From contig JAHZKX010000032.1 in NCBI GenBank assembly GCA_022600195.1, forward strand, positions 62,001-126,000: DNA of 64,000 nucleotides, written 5' to 3'. This document shows positions 40,455-50,930 of this stretch, piece after piece; positions within the stretch are counted from its first letter, which is position 1, and the number at the start of each line of letters is the position of its first letter. The stretch is from Planctomycetota bacterium (GTDB lineage Bacteria; Planctomycetota; Planctomycetia; Planctomycetales; Planctomycetaceae). The notes below the pieces were generated by a model. That model saw nothing but the letters and a program-made list of their open reading frames with translations, had not been told where the DNA came from and ran no database searches. A program made the translations under genes and the position numbers.

Positions 40455-40878
40455 ACAGAGATTTCATTTGAAAGTGATTATGGGAAACAGTATGGAAAAA
40501 ACACTAATATCAACTGGAAGATTACGGGAAACGTCATCGATTTATGTGAAAATTAGTCAACCAGCATCTGAATGAGTTAAACAAGAGGCTACTTGCAGCA
40601 CAAATCATGATTTTCCCTACTTGTCGTTCGAATCGCAAGTTTCGACTAGCTCCACTCTTAAATTCAATCAACAAAAGGGCAAATCAGCGGCGATTGTTGT
40701 CAAAAAAAATGAACCAGTGGTATGACTTCTGAGTCACTGCTCGATATACTGCCAAAGAGAAAGATTGCGCTAACTTGAGATATAGCAGTCTTTTTTTTAC
40801 GATTTGCAATGAGATAATAACACTTGCTTTTTGAGTGATTTGAATTTTTTAACTGCATGACTAAAGGGATGAGATATT

Positions 40879-41799
40879 ATGGCGACTCCAACAATTCAAC
40901 CAGGAACAACGAAAATCGGCTGGATTGGAACGGGAGTCATGGGTGCCAGCATGGTGGGTCACCTGATGGATGCTGGATTTTCTGCAACCGTTTATAATCG
41001 CAGTCAATCGAAAGCAGAAACACTGCTAAAAAAAGGGGCCAGTTGGGCCGATTCTCCCAAAGCAGTCGCCGAAAAATCTGACGTCATTTTCTCAATCGTT
41101 GGATTTCCCGCTGATGTACGAGAAGTTCTTTTGGGAGAGCAGGGGGCTTTGGCCGGCGCCTCAGCAGACAAAATTCTGGTAGATATGACAACCAGCGATC
41201 CTTCACTGGCAGTTGAGATTGCAGAGGCTGCTGCAACAAAAGGCGTGCACAGTATTGATGCCCCCGTTTCTGGTGGAGATGTGGGCGCAAAAAATGGAAC
41301 ATTGTCCATCATGATTGGTGGAGATGAACAGGTTGTTGATGCACTGAAACCCTGCTGGAACGCCATGGGCAAGACAATTGTGTATCAGGGTGGCCCCGGT
41401 TCCGGTCAACACACGAAAATGGTGAATCAAATTCTGATTGCAACCAATATGATCGGAGTCTGTGAAGCCTTGCTCTATGGCTATAAAGCAGGGTTGGATC
41501 TGCCAACGGTATTGGAATCGGTGGGGAGTGGGGCGGCTGGCAGCTGGTCACTCTCAAATCTTGGCCCTAGAATTATGGATAACAACTTCGATCCCGGTTT
41601 TTTCGTCGAGCATTTTATTAAAGATATGGGAATTGCGTTAGCAGAAGCGAAAGCGATGAATTTGAGTCTGCCCGGTCTGGCGCTGGGGCATCAACTTTAT
41701 CTTGCGGTTCAAGCTCAAGGACATGGCCGAGATGGAACACATGCATTGCAATTAGCACTGGCATCATTATCCAATGTCGATTGGGAAAGTCGTACTTAG
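40879..41799 (+). CDS. NAD(P)-dependent beta-hydroxyacid dehydrogenase
   Basis: [55 protein letters not shown]. Confidence 0.93.
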   Translation: MATPTIQPGTTKIGWIGTGVMGASMVGHLMDAGFSATVYNRSQSKAETLLKKGASWADSPKAVAEKSDVIFSIVGFPADVREVLLGEQGALAGASADKILVDMTTSDPSLAVEIAEAAATKGVHSIDAPVSGGDVGAKNGTLSIMIGGDEQVVDALKPCWNAMGKTIVYQGGPGSGQHTKMVNQILIATNMIGVCEALLYGYKAGLDLPTVLESVGSGAAGSWSLSNLGPRIMDNNFDPGFFVEHFIKDMGIALAEAKAMNLSLPGLALGHQLYLAVQAQGHGRDGTHALQLALASLSNVDWESRT

Positions 41800-41893
41800 T
41801 TTTCATTTTCTGTCAATCTACAGCATTGATCAAGCGGGAATGTCTCAAGTGAATCGGGACTGATTCCCAAATTTGTTTTAAGGTATTGAAAGC

Positions 41894-42781
41894 ATGGCAA
41901 ATCAAAATGACCTGTTTGCAGGTCTTTCTGTGGCAATGATCACGCCCTTCAAAAATGGGGAAATCGACGAAACCGCGCTGCGTGGCCTTGTCGATTATCA
42001 CATCGAGCAAGGGACTGATACTTTGTGTCCTGTGGGAACAACAGGTGAATCACCAACACTCTCCCACGAAGAGCATAAACAGGTCATTTCCATTGTTTGT
42101 AACCAGGCTGCAGGCCGCATCAAGGTGATGGCGGGGACAGGTTCAAACAGTACAAAGGAGGCAATAGAGCTCACCAAATTTGCACAAGATGCCGGTGCCG
42201 ATGGTGGACTGCATGTGGCTCCTTATTATAACAAACCGACACAGGAAGGATTCTTTCAGCATTACCAGGCAATTGCCGAAGCTGTCGAGATCCCCATTGT
42301 GATCTATAATATTCCCGCACGCACTGCCAAAAATATTGAGCCGGAAACCATCATCCGTCTGGCTGAAATCCCCAATATAGTGGCCGTGAAGGAATCGACA
42401 GGTTCAATGGATCAGGCATCGCATATTCTTTCTGCGTGCGATTTGACGGTACTTTCTGGCGATGACAGCCTGACGCTGCCTCTCATGGCGTTGGGAGGAA
42501 AGGGAGTCGTCTCAGTTGTCGGAAATATTGTTCCCGGTGATGTTAAAAATATGCTAAATGCCTTTAATGCAGGTGATTTGAAATTAGCCCGAGAATGGCA
42601 CTATAAATTGTTTGGGCTCTGCAGGAACCTTCTGGGACTGGCAACCAACCCCATTCCGATCAAAGCAGCAATGCAGTTGCTCGGACGTGATAATGGTGAA
42701 GTTCGACTTCCGATGACGCAGCTCGATAACGCATCCATGACAGTTCTGGAGAAGACATTGCAGGATTATGGCCTGCTTTAA
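41894..42781 (+). CDS. dapA: 4-hydroxy-tetrahydrodipicolinate synthase
   Basis: [50 protein letters not shown]. Confidence 0.95.
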   Translation: MANQNDLFAGLSVAMITPFKNGEIDETALRGLVDYHIEQGTDTLCPVGTTGESPTLSHEEHKQVISIVCNQAAGRIKVMAGTGSNSTKEAIELTKFAQDAGADGGLHVAPYYNKPTQEGFFQHYQAIAEAVEIPIVIYNIPARTAKNIEPETIIRLAEIPNIVAVKESTGSMDQASHILSACDLTVLSGDDSLTLPLMALGGKGVVSVVGNIVPGDVKNMLNAFNAGDLKLAREWHYKLFGLCRNLLGLATNPIPIKAAMQLLGRDNGEVRLPMTQLDNASMTVLEKTLQDYGLL

Positions 42782-42866
42782 AAAACATTGAAGCGGCTAC
42801 TGACAATAGAGATAAAACAGAGAGATTATCAGGCACATACTTAACCCTTTTTAAGAGGTATCTCTT

Positions 42867-44171
42867 GTGATATTTGGTTTTGGAAAATCTCGTGAAGAAG
42901 AGGAAGAAGAGGAAGAAGAGATTGAACCGGTCTCTTTTCAAGGCGCACTCAATGGTCAGCCAGCAAATCTGAAAGAAAACGCCCGGCTGGTAAAAGCCGG
43001 TTTGATGCCTGCCAAGAACATTATTACCGATGGTCTGGCAATCCGAGCAGAATTTATGCGTTTTGAACCCAAAGGGGAACGGTACCAGGTTGTCTTTTAT
43101 GTTGACGGTGTTGCAAATCCTGGTCCCCGTTTATCGAAACAGCAGGGGATGGCTGTTGTTCAGATCATCAAGCTTTTATCGGGACTGAATATTCAGGAAC
43201 GAAAACGCCCTCAATCCGGCGGTGTCTTTGCTGAACTGGAAGAAGTTTCCTATCAGCTCAGGGTTTCCACAAGCCCGGCAGAGGGGGGGGAACGCCTCTC
43301 TATCAAAGCGATTAATGTCAAAGAACCACTGGACCGCGCTGATGACATTGGGATCACAGAGGAGAACAAAGAAAAAATTCGAGAGTTGAGCAAAGGGCGT
43401 AACGGATTGATCCTTGTCAGCGGTGCGCCAAACTCTGGTACAACAACAACTACTTTTGGAGTTGTACGTTCAGTCGACGCTTATCAATACACTATTTTCT
43501 CAATTGCTGATCCAGAGCACCGTGATTTTAGTCACATAGCAACACTCGAGAGAAAAGAAGGAGATACGTTTGACGATGAGTTGCGACGAATTATTCGCAT
43601 GGAAGCTGATATCATTTATTTGTATCCCATCAAAGATGAAGAGTATGTCAAGAGTGTACTGAATGTCAAAGATGACATTTCTATGATCGCAGAAATTGCC
43701 GCCAAGGATTCGGTAGCAGGATTGATTAAATTCTGTAAATTAGCCGGTGGAGTGGAAGCAGGCGTCAATGCGCTCCGCTGTGTGATTGGGCACAAATTGA
43801 TTCGTACACTCTGCGATGAATGTAAGGAAGCCTTCCGCCCGAATCCCAAAATGATTGAAAAAATGGGTCTGCCCAAATCCACTAAAATGCTCTATCGCCC
43901 TCCCCGCCAAACCGTGGATGAGGAAGGAAACGAAATCGAACCTTGCGAGAAGTGTGATGGCCTGGGTTACTATGGCAGGACCTTGATGTTGGAGATCATC
44001 GAAATGACTGATGAAATGAAGCAATTGATCATCGGCGGGGCAGAACCGGGGAAAATCAGGGCATTCGCCAAAAAACAGGGTATGCCAACCTTTCAGAAAG
44101 ATGGCATTCGTTTAGTCGCGGAAGGGAAAGTCTCGCTGGATGAGTTACAAAGGGTGTTCAAATCTTCCTGA
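42867..44171 (+). CDS. GspE/PilB-family protein with degenerate ATPase motifs
   Basis: GTG start; GLILVSGAPNSGTTTTTFG aligns with GspE Walker A; CDEC...CEKC Zn motif; C-terminal GspE-like tail. Confidence 0.85.
   Translation: MIFGFGKSREEEEEEEEEIEPVSFQGALNGQPANLKENARLVKAGLMPAKNIITDGLAIRAEFMRFEPKGERYQVVFYVDGVANPGPRLSKQQGMAVVQIIKLLSGLNIQERKRPQSGGVFAELEEVSYQLRVSTSPAEGGERLSIKAINVKEPLDRADDIGITEENKEKIRELSKGRNGLILVSGAPNSGTTTTTFGVVRSVDAYQYTIFSIADPEHRDFSHIATLERKEGDTFDDELRRIIRMEADIIYLYPIKDEEYVKSVLNVKDDISMIAEIAAKDSVAGLIKFCKLAGGVEAGVNALRCVIGHKLIRTLCDECKEAFRPNPKMIEKMGLPKSTKMLYRPPRQTVDEEGNEIEPCEKCDGLGYYGRTLMLEIIEMTDEMKQLIIGGAEPGKIRAFAKKQGMPTFQKDGIRLVAEGKVSLDELQRVFKSS
42894..42920 (+). repeat. Tandem repeat (GAAGAAGAG)x3 encoding Glu9
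   Basis: Three exact 9-bp copies at the 5' end of the GspE-like gene. Confidence 0.95.
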
Positions 44172-44436
44172 ACTGCCATATCTATGCACTGAAGGCTTTC
44201 TTTATACAAAATATTGTCCGATTAGGTAAAATATTCCGAAGATTCCGGTTTTGAATGTCGATAAATAGAGTACATGCTTTGTACTACTGTGTGGCCTTGT
44301 ATGTCACTTCCTGATGAAGTTGGCTGGATTTAGTAAACGGACAGACTAATCCCAAGGTGTTCCCGGCTCCTGTCTTATGCTGTTTTCATGTCCCTCAGCA
44401 GGTGCCTTTCGACAACTTTTCAATCCGAGGATAATC

Positions 44437-44670
44437 ATGGTGATTCGCCAGTTTAAGAATTGGTCAAGTGTAGGAATTCTGGGTTTAGCATTAATCGGTT
44501 TGACCAGCACCGGTTGCCAATCCAGTATCGGTGGTCAGACTTTACCATCTGCTTACTACTTGAATGATGATGTACAGTTCTACCCAGCCGGGCCTGAGGA
44601 ACAACTCTACAATCAGCGTGAAGTCCTTGAGCAATACAAACTGGAACGAAAACTCCAGGATGATCAATAG
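44437..44670 (+). CDS. Small lipoprotein
   Basis: MVIRQFKNWSSVGILGLALIGLTSTGCQSS lipobox; start at 44437 preferred over 44377. Confidence 0.7.
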   Translation: MVIRQFKNWSSVGILGLALIGLTSTGCQSSIGGQTLPSAYYLNDDVQFYPAGPEEQLYNQREVLEQYKLERKLQDDQ

Positions 44671-44766
44671 TCATTAGACGTGAAATTAACGAGTCGGCCA
44701 TAGTCGTTTTGAGGCTAAAACAGGCATTTGACTGATTCCATTAATTTCCAATAAAACAGGGGGGAC

Positions 44767-44826
44767 CCTTTCGCATAAAACATTGCAGTTTTTATTAGCT
44801 GGACAATAAAAACTGCAAGCGAAAGG
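44767..44826 (+). other. Compound hairpin (8 + 14 bp stem with 8-nt one-sided bulge)
   Basis: CCTTTCGC-(ATAAAACA)-TTGCAGTTTTTATT-AGCTGGAC-AATAAAAACTGCAA-GCGAAAGG, all pairs perfect. Confidence 0.9.
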
Positions 44827-44834
44827 AAAAAATT

Positions 44835-44872
44835 CCGGATGTAGAGAACGGGACTCTCATCCGGTTTTTTTT
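44835..44872 (+). terminator. Rho-independent terminator
   Basis: CCGGATG-t-AGAG-AACGGGA-CTCT-CATCCGG then T8. Confidence 0.93.
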
Positions 44873-44896
44873 ATAGCTCGGTCGCAAGAACGCTGG

Positions 44897-46627
44897 CTAA
44901 AGCGATTTCGACATCTTCTCAGCCAAACGAGTCAAAGCTGGACTAACGTCTGTTGGTTCGAGGTGCACGTTAATCACACTCAAGCTGTCTTTATTCGCCA
45001 ATGCTGCTTTGATGGCTTTTTCGAGGTCTCCTTCCGTGCTCACTTCAAAGCCCCATCCACCACCAATGAGATCAGTGATATTATGATATTTCCAATCGGG
45101 AATATCATTAAACGGCCCTTCCTGCAGGAAACGTTCCGTTGTGTAGCCTTTATTATTCAAGACGATCACAATTGGGTTATATCCCAGCTTAAGCGCGGTA
45201 GAAAGCTCGAGGCATGTCATTTGAAAGGCCCCATCACCCACCAGGACAATTGGTCGTAAACTTTGATTGGCGACCTGGGCCCCAATAGAAGCCGGTATTG
45301 CAAAGCCCATTGAGGTATAATAAGCCGGGCTGAGGAATTTGGTATGTGTGCTGATCATCAAATCGACGGCACCAAACAGGCAGTCTCCTACATCGGTTAC
45401 CACAACGGTCTGATCAGTAAGAATCTGGTTGATGCTTTCAAACAGGTGCTTTGTTGTCACGGGTTCTGCTGGATTCACTTCATAGTTGACAGGCTGTGGA
45501 CGAACATCATCCGGTATTTTACGAATGGTTACCTTCATTTTTTGTTTTTCCAGCGCTGTGACAAAATCAGAAAATACAACATCATGAAAATGATGATAGC
45601 TGATCCGCAGTTTTTCACTGGTAGCATAAATACATTTGCCAGGATCGAGATGGGCTGTATATATCCCCAAATTAATATCTGTCATGAATGTACCTAGAAG
45701 AATGACACAGTCACTTTCTTCCACATAACGCTGGACTTCGTTTCGACCCATCGCTCCTTCATACACGCCCAGATAAAGTGGATGAGATTCACTCACGACT
45801 GATTTGCCTAAGATCGTCGCACACATGGGTATCTTGTGCTTTTCAGCAAACTTCAGAACCTCTTCTCTTAATCCAAACCGATGGATTTCCACGCCAGCAA
45901 TAATTACAGGTTTTTTACTTGCCTGAATCAATTCGGCAGCTTCATCAAGCGATTCCCGTAAGGCATTTTTATTGCTTGCTGGCTGACTATCATCGGGTAT
46001 ATGTGGAATGATTGCTTTAGTGTGAACACAATCGCGGGGCAGTTCCAGATAAACCGGACGCTTATATTGGACGCAGGCTTCCAGACACCGATCAATTTCC
46101 TGAAAAGCCGTTATTGGATCATCCAGCAATGCGGTCGCCACTGTGATTTTTTCAAAGACATCACGTTGCGTTTGAAAGTCTTTCACGCGATGGTGGAGCA
46201 GGGGGTCAGTTTCCCTCTCGGTCATCCCTGGGGCACCACTGATTACGACGACAGGTGATTTTTCTGCATAGGCTCCAGCGATGGAATTGCACAAACTCAG
46301 ACCGCCAACACAATATGTGACACAGACAGCACCGATTCCATTGACCCGTGCATAGCCATCTGCTGCGTAGCCGGCATTATCCTCACGTGTTGTCCCTATG
46401 ATTCGAATAGGACTTTCTTCGAGCATGCCATAAAATTGCAATACGAAATCGCCAGGAATTCCGAACATATCACTGATGCCATAATCCTGTAATCGCTGAA
46501 TCAAATAGCTTCCGATAGTGTGTACTTTGCCGTTATTCTTGCCGGAAACATTCGTGGATGTTTGCTTTGTGGCAGAACGTTTTTTAACACCTTCTGATTT
46601 TGATTTGGAAATTGTTTTTCGCGCCAT
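44897..46627 (-). CDS. TPP-dependent alpha-keto acid decarboxylase (pyruvate/indolepyruvate decarboxylase-like)
   Basis: [84 protein letters not shown]. Confidence 0.9.
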   Translation of the reverse strand: MARKTISKSKSEGVKKRSATKQTSTNVSGKNNGKVHTIGSYLIQRLQDYGISDMFGIPGDFVLQFYGMLEESPIRIIGTTREDNAGYAADGYARVNGIGAVCVTYCVGGLSLCNSIAGAYAEKSPVVVISGAPGMTERETDPLLHHRVKDFQTQRDVFEKITVATALLDDPITAFQEIDRCLEACVQYKRPVYLELPRDCVHTKAIIPHIPDDSQPASNKNALRESLDEAAELIQASKKPVIIAGVEIHRFGLREEVLKFAEKHKIPMCATILGKSVVSESHPLYLGVYEGAMGRNEVQRYVEESDCVILLGTFMTDINLGIYTAHLDPGKCIYATSEKLRISYHHFHDVVFSDFVTALEKQKMKVTIRKIPDDVRPQPVNYEVNPAEPVTTKHLFESINQILTDQTVVVTDVGDCLFGAVDLMISTHTKFLSPAYYTSMGFAIPASIGAQVANQSLRPIVLVGDGAFQMTCLELSTALKLGYNPIVIVLNNKGYTTERFLQEGPFNDIPDWKYHNITDLIGGGWGFEVSTEGDLEKAIKAALANKDSLSVINVHLEPTDVSPALTRLAEKMSKSL

Positions 46628-46809
46628 TATCTCAGATCCTTCCCTAAAGAAAGTACATGGAATCAGCGTAAAAGATTTGAATAAACTTCCATAACCATTA
46701 TATCATCTTCAATGGCCCCGACTGAAGAATTCCCATAAGCCATAGACCCAAAAGAGTTTATGGCTTGGTCGACAACTGCGTTTTTGAAAAAACGAGTACT
46801 CGAAGAGAA

Positions 46810-49800
46810 TTAGCGGCGAATCAATTTGCGAATCCCGCGACGTTCGGCCTGTTTGGCAGGGGATGTGTGCTGAGTGGGCGGAGACTGAGTTGAATCAGAT
46901 TCATTTCCAAATTGGCCCCAGTAACTGTCCAGCAATCGATAGCAATCCAGATAACGTTGGGCCCCCCAGGCGAATGAGAGTGTCGAGACCAGTTTGGTCA
47001 ATTGGCGGTCGTCTTCTGGCGAAATTTGATGTATCTGCAAATCGACATCATCAATCCAGAGTTTCCCGGAGCCCAGTTTTTCAATCATGATATGTGCATT
47101 TTGGATTTGATCAGAGGGGATATCTTTCACTCGAAACAAATATTTTCGCCATTGGCGGTCAACTGAAATCATCGCTGATTGTGTTTTTAATTTTCCATTC
47201 TGCTCTGCTTCTAAAGCAATCCTGACTTGCATCTCTTTGGTGTTCGTTTTTAACCAGACACTCATGTTCAAATATCGAGACTGATGTAAGGGGATTTCAT
47301 TCGTTTTTAAAGAACTGTTTCCCTGCTTGAGTCCCAGGAGCAACGAGGACTTGCCGGAATGTGACTCCGTGCTATCCAGATTCCATGCTATCTGATTTTG
47401 ATTTTTCGATTCCCAACCTGCCAGAATATAGTCACGGGAGTTATGACTTTCAAAATCTGCCTGAAAGACGATGGTACTGTCATCATCTTTCGATCGATGT
47501 AAATCAAGTAATTGATGTCTCTTCTGGTCAATTTGTGCCTGTAGATGTGCCAAATCACTTTGATTAACTCTACATTTCACAGACTTTATTTGTACCTGAG
47601 AATCTTGAACTTCGAATGCCTGAAAATCAAAAGCGTCCAGGGAAACCAGGTAGGATTTTGTGCCGTTTGAAGAAATGTCAGTCTTCACATTTTCATTTGT
47701 CTCCAGATCAATGATGTCAGCAGCATTGGTAATGGCGACCTCGACAGTAAGCTGGCAGGGATAAGGAAAGTCATTGATCAGATAGAAATACGTTTTATCT
47801 TTTCCACGCGACAAGCGTGCAATCACTGGTTGTTCTGCATTTTTGATTGTTTGAAATGGTCGCGCGGGTAACTTTTGAAGTTGCGTGCGAATCGATTGGG
47901 TTGCCTGTTCCTGGCCAAAAGGAATCGTCCACCCCCCATCAAAAATAAGATAAGGGTCCATGGTGGCAATGGTGTGAATATACCTTTGACGGTTAGCGAG
48001 TCCTGCTGGAGAAGCTTGTGAAACAAGCCAGGTAAAGGCAGGCTGCCAGGGGGAAATTTCATCAAACTCTGAAATACGAAGTTCTACAGGATGATGATAA
48101 TACAAAGCACCGTTCTCTCTGGTTTTAAAGGCATCATCAATTGTAGGGTGATTGTTTTTTATATTTGCTACCGATGCCTTATGCTGTTCAGAATAAAATT
48201 GCCCCGGCCTTAAAATGATACTATTACCGAATTGATCATAATCTGAAAAATCAAGCCCCATCTCTTTCAGGACTGGTCGAAATTGAGCACCGGAGTTCAA
48301 TGAAGAAACGACATCGCCTGCTTTACTTTGAGCTGGTAACAGTTCACTGGCTGAAAAGATGAGTTGTGTATCAGGTCGTTCTTTTGACAATATTTCCGCA
48401 AGCCTCTGATGCAGTTCTCTGATTTTTCTACATCGCCACTTAGTCCATTGGGGAAGACCTTTTGTTGTGAGGAACTGATATCGTGCTTCATATTTCAACG
48501 ATTCAGGTGCGACAGGGACCCTGACTCCGGTCTCTTTTTCAAATTGTGAAACCGTGAGGTCATCGTATCCCCATTTCAATCCGGGTAACTGCAAGTAACC
48601 GTTTAAGGTCAACTGGACCGCTACACCCTGAAACGATGAGTGCGATTTGTAGCGATTGACTAATTCCTGGAATATCTTGGCGATTTCAAGCTGTACTGTG
48701 GGATTCAGAGGATTATAAAAAGGCGCCTGTCCTCTGGAAGCAACCTTAGTATCGCGCCAGGATTGACCATGATGGTTTACCAGTTCGATTCCGACGGCTT
48801 TTTCTGGTTGCCCACGAATTTCTTGTTCCAGATTTGTGAGAATCGAAGAAAATTGCAATTCTGGAATCAGAGCCATCTGTTCCCGGTCAAAAATCCGAAA
48901 GAGCATTTCCAGGATATCTTTTCGGGCAGTGTCCTGGCCGGAAGAATGATAGATACCGGAATCATAACGCGGAGTGGGAGACAGGAAACGCGATGGATAA
49001 ATTGAGCTTCCGTCGGCTGAAACAGCAAGTAGAACACTGTTAAAATGATGGTAATTCAGATAATAAGCCAGCCGAGTACCGGCTTCATAAAATGTTTGCC
49101 AATCGTCAAGACTGCGATTACTAATAGAATCGAGTACTTGAGTCGCACCGAATATTTCAGGCAAGAGCGGCTTTTGCATATAAGGGCCGACCATCCTTTT
49201 CTTTTCAGGCTGAGAATTCTTCTGAATGGAAGGCGGTTTGGCTGAAGCGGGAAGTTCATAGACTTGCACGCGTGTAATCTCAGCCGGCACTGATGTTCCC
49301 AGGCCATGAAATAACAGAATAGGATTAGTGACCCGCGGCCAGAAAAGTATTTCTGTCGACAATTCCTGCGAGTCAGTTTGTAAAACCTCAGATAGACCAG
49401 AATTCGTTTGATAAACCCCTGAATCGACACCAACGGGTACTAACTGTCCCGCTGCATCAGGCTCAAGAATACTGAAACCCAATTGAGTCTGGGAACGCTG
49501 TGGATAGGTGACAACCAGTTTATGAGGTTGATTACGGTTTCTGATCTTTAGATGATAAGCCGACCATGGCGGGAATTGGCTACTTGTTTCTTCTGCTTGT
49601 GGCACTGCCTTAAAGAGAGACTTGAATGACTTTCGAATACGAGTACGTGGCCGCCGTGCCACCAGCGTATGGTGCGATTGAAATCCACTGAGTTCTATCG
49701 CATCCACCAACTGTAAAGTATTATCACTTTGAACCAGGTGGGATGAGTGATTTGCTTGTGGAGAGACGACAACAAACTGTACTACCGCCTGTTGGCCGGT

Positions 49801-50529
49801 TTGCATGTTTACTTCCAGGTCATACACCCCTTCCACAGGCGCATTAATAGAAATAGGGATCCCCTGTTTTACCAGATCATTCTGATTGAGCTGTGGTATT
49901 TTGTTGGACCCCGAAGAAATCACATCCCTGCTGCGAGACCGATAAAGGGTCCAGTAAATCTCAGTTCCCGCAGAGGAACCAGTGACAAGCAGGTACTTGG
50001 GAAATGCCCGGAGATGCATCATTTCATTCGGGGTAAAGACCAAATGTGGATGCTCCATTTTCAATGCGAAGGAATCACCGGGAGCCTGCTGGACCATTAA
50101 TTGAGAATTTGTCTGGTGAATGGGCAGGATTTTTTTTTGTTTCAGAATATCAGTCAGGGAATACTGATGTTTCACTGAAATGTGTGAGTCATTCTGGTCC
50201 TGTATGAAAACGTGTAGTTTTGTAGTTGAGTCCCCCTCAATCTGAAATTCGATACTGTTAAACACCCGGTTGGTGCGTGGCTGGTAGAGAACTTTTTGCC
50301 CTGCCTGAGAGATCACAGCTGCTTCATCGGCATCAACGCCTAGAGACCGGACGGCTCTGATCTTGCCACCGGTCAAATCAAAACGAGCATTCCAGAGACG
50401 AGGGGTTTGTTCCCCCCATTCAACTCGTAACTTGAGTGTTAGAGGACGTTTCATCTCTGCCAAGGCAGAATGATGTGATTGAAAAACACACAAAATAATA
50501 AGTACGGTCAGTAACCACAAACGTTTCAC
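46810..50529 (-). CDS. Very large exported protein, GHL10-like glycosidase core suspected, C-terminal carbohydrate-binding-like module
   Basis: 1239 aa with signal peptide; central TIM-barrel-like region; VFQADFESHNSRDYILAGWESKN...GKLWIDDVDLQI. Confidence 0.65.
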   Translation of the reverse strand: MKRLWLLTVLIILCVFQSHHSALAEMKRPLTLKLRVEWGEQTPRLWNARFDLTGGKIRAVRSLGVDADEAAVISQAGQKVLYQPRTNRVFNSIEFQIEGDSTTKLHVFIQDQNDSHISVKHQYSLTDILKQKKILPIHQTNSQLMVQQAPGDSFALKMEHPHLVFTPNEMMHLRAFPKYLLVTGSSAGTEIYWTLYRSRSRDVISSGSNKIPQLNQNDLVKQGIPISINAPVEGVYDLEVNMQTGQQAVVQFVVVSPQANHSSHLVQSDNTLQLVDAIELSGFQSHHTLVARRPRTRIRKSFKSLFKAVPQAEETSSQFPPWSAYHLKIRNRNQPHKLVVTYPQRSQTQLGFSILEPDAAGQLVPVGVDSGVYQTNSGLSEVLQTDSQELSTEILFWPRVTNPILLFHGLGTSVPAEITRVQVYELPASAKPPSIQKNSQPEKKRMVGPYMQKPLLPEIFGATQVLDSISNRSLDDWQTFYEAGTRLAYYLNYHHFNSVLLAVSADGSSIYPSRFLSPTPRYDSGIYHSSGQDTARKDILEMLFRIFDREQMALIPELQFSSILTNLEQEIRGQPEKAVGIELVNHHGQSWRDTKVASRGQAPFYNPLNPTVQLEIAKIFQELVNRYKSHSSFQGVAVQLTLNGYLQLPGLKWGYDDLTVSQFEKETGVRVPVAPESLKYEARYQFLTTKGLPQWTKWRCRKIRELHQRLAEILSKERPDTQLIFSASELLPAQSKAGDVVSSLNSGAQFRPVLKEMGLDFSDYDQFGNSIILRPGQFYSEQHKASVANIKNNHPTIDDAFKTRENGALYYHHPVELRISEFDEISPWQPAFTWLVSQASPAGLANRQRYIHTIATMDPYLIFDGGWTIPFGQEQATQSIRTQLQKLPARPFQTIKNAEQPVIARLSRGKDKTYFYLINDFPYPCQLTVEVAITNAADIIDLETNENVKTDISSNGTKSYLVSLDAFDFQAFEVQDSQVQIKSVKCRVNQSDLAHLQAQIDQKRHQLLDLHRSKDDDSTIVFQADFESHNSRDYILAGWESKNQNQIAWNLDSTESHSGKSSLLLGLKQGNSSLKTNEIPLHQSRYLNMSVWLKTNTKEMQVRIALEAEQNGKLKTQSAMISVDRQWRKYLFRVKDIPSDQIQNAHIMIEKLGSGKLWIDDVDLQIHQISPEDDRQLTKLVSTLSFAWGAQRYLDCYRLLDSYWGQFGNESDSTQSPPTQHTSPAKQAERRGIRKLIRR

Positions 50530-50930
50530 AGAATGTCCACAATTCCATACCTGAGCATTCAGGTACTTAAAGATCTAGGGAAATCTAATTTGAGACAGTA
50601 GGATTGCCAAAACAGGCAGCGAAGAAATGGAACTTTTGAAGTGTTGTTAGATTATAGTTATTTCAGAAAATGAGCCAAGAGCAAATATTTTTCATGACTG
50701 AAGTCGAAAAACAAGTGAATTTTACTCAGAACCCTCTTGACCTGATTGCGAAAAAATGTAAAAAAGCACATCCTCTCTCTGGCAGATCAGTTTGTTTTTC
50801 TCAAATGAAATGACTGCAAATGTTTTGGTGTTAATAATGCTGGTTAACGACTCAAGGCGAACCATAAACTATTAACAGTGAAACGAAAACTCCTCTCGTC
50901 TCTCAAACTTTATACCTACCTGGGCTAATC

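Noticed and set aside
40455-40878. 424-bp intergenic gap as an ncRNA locus
   Set aside because: No convincing hairpin plus T-tract or promoter pattern could be identified by eye.
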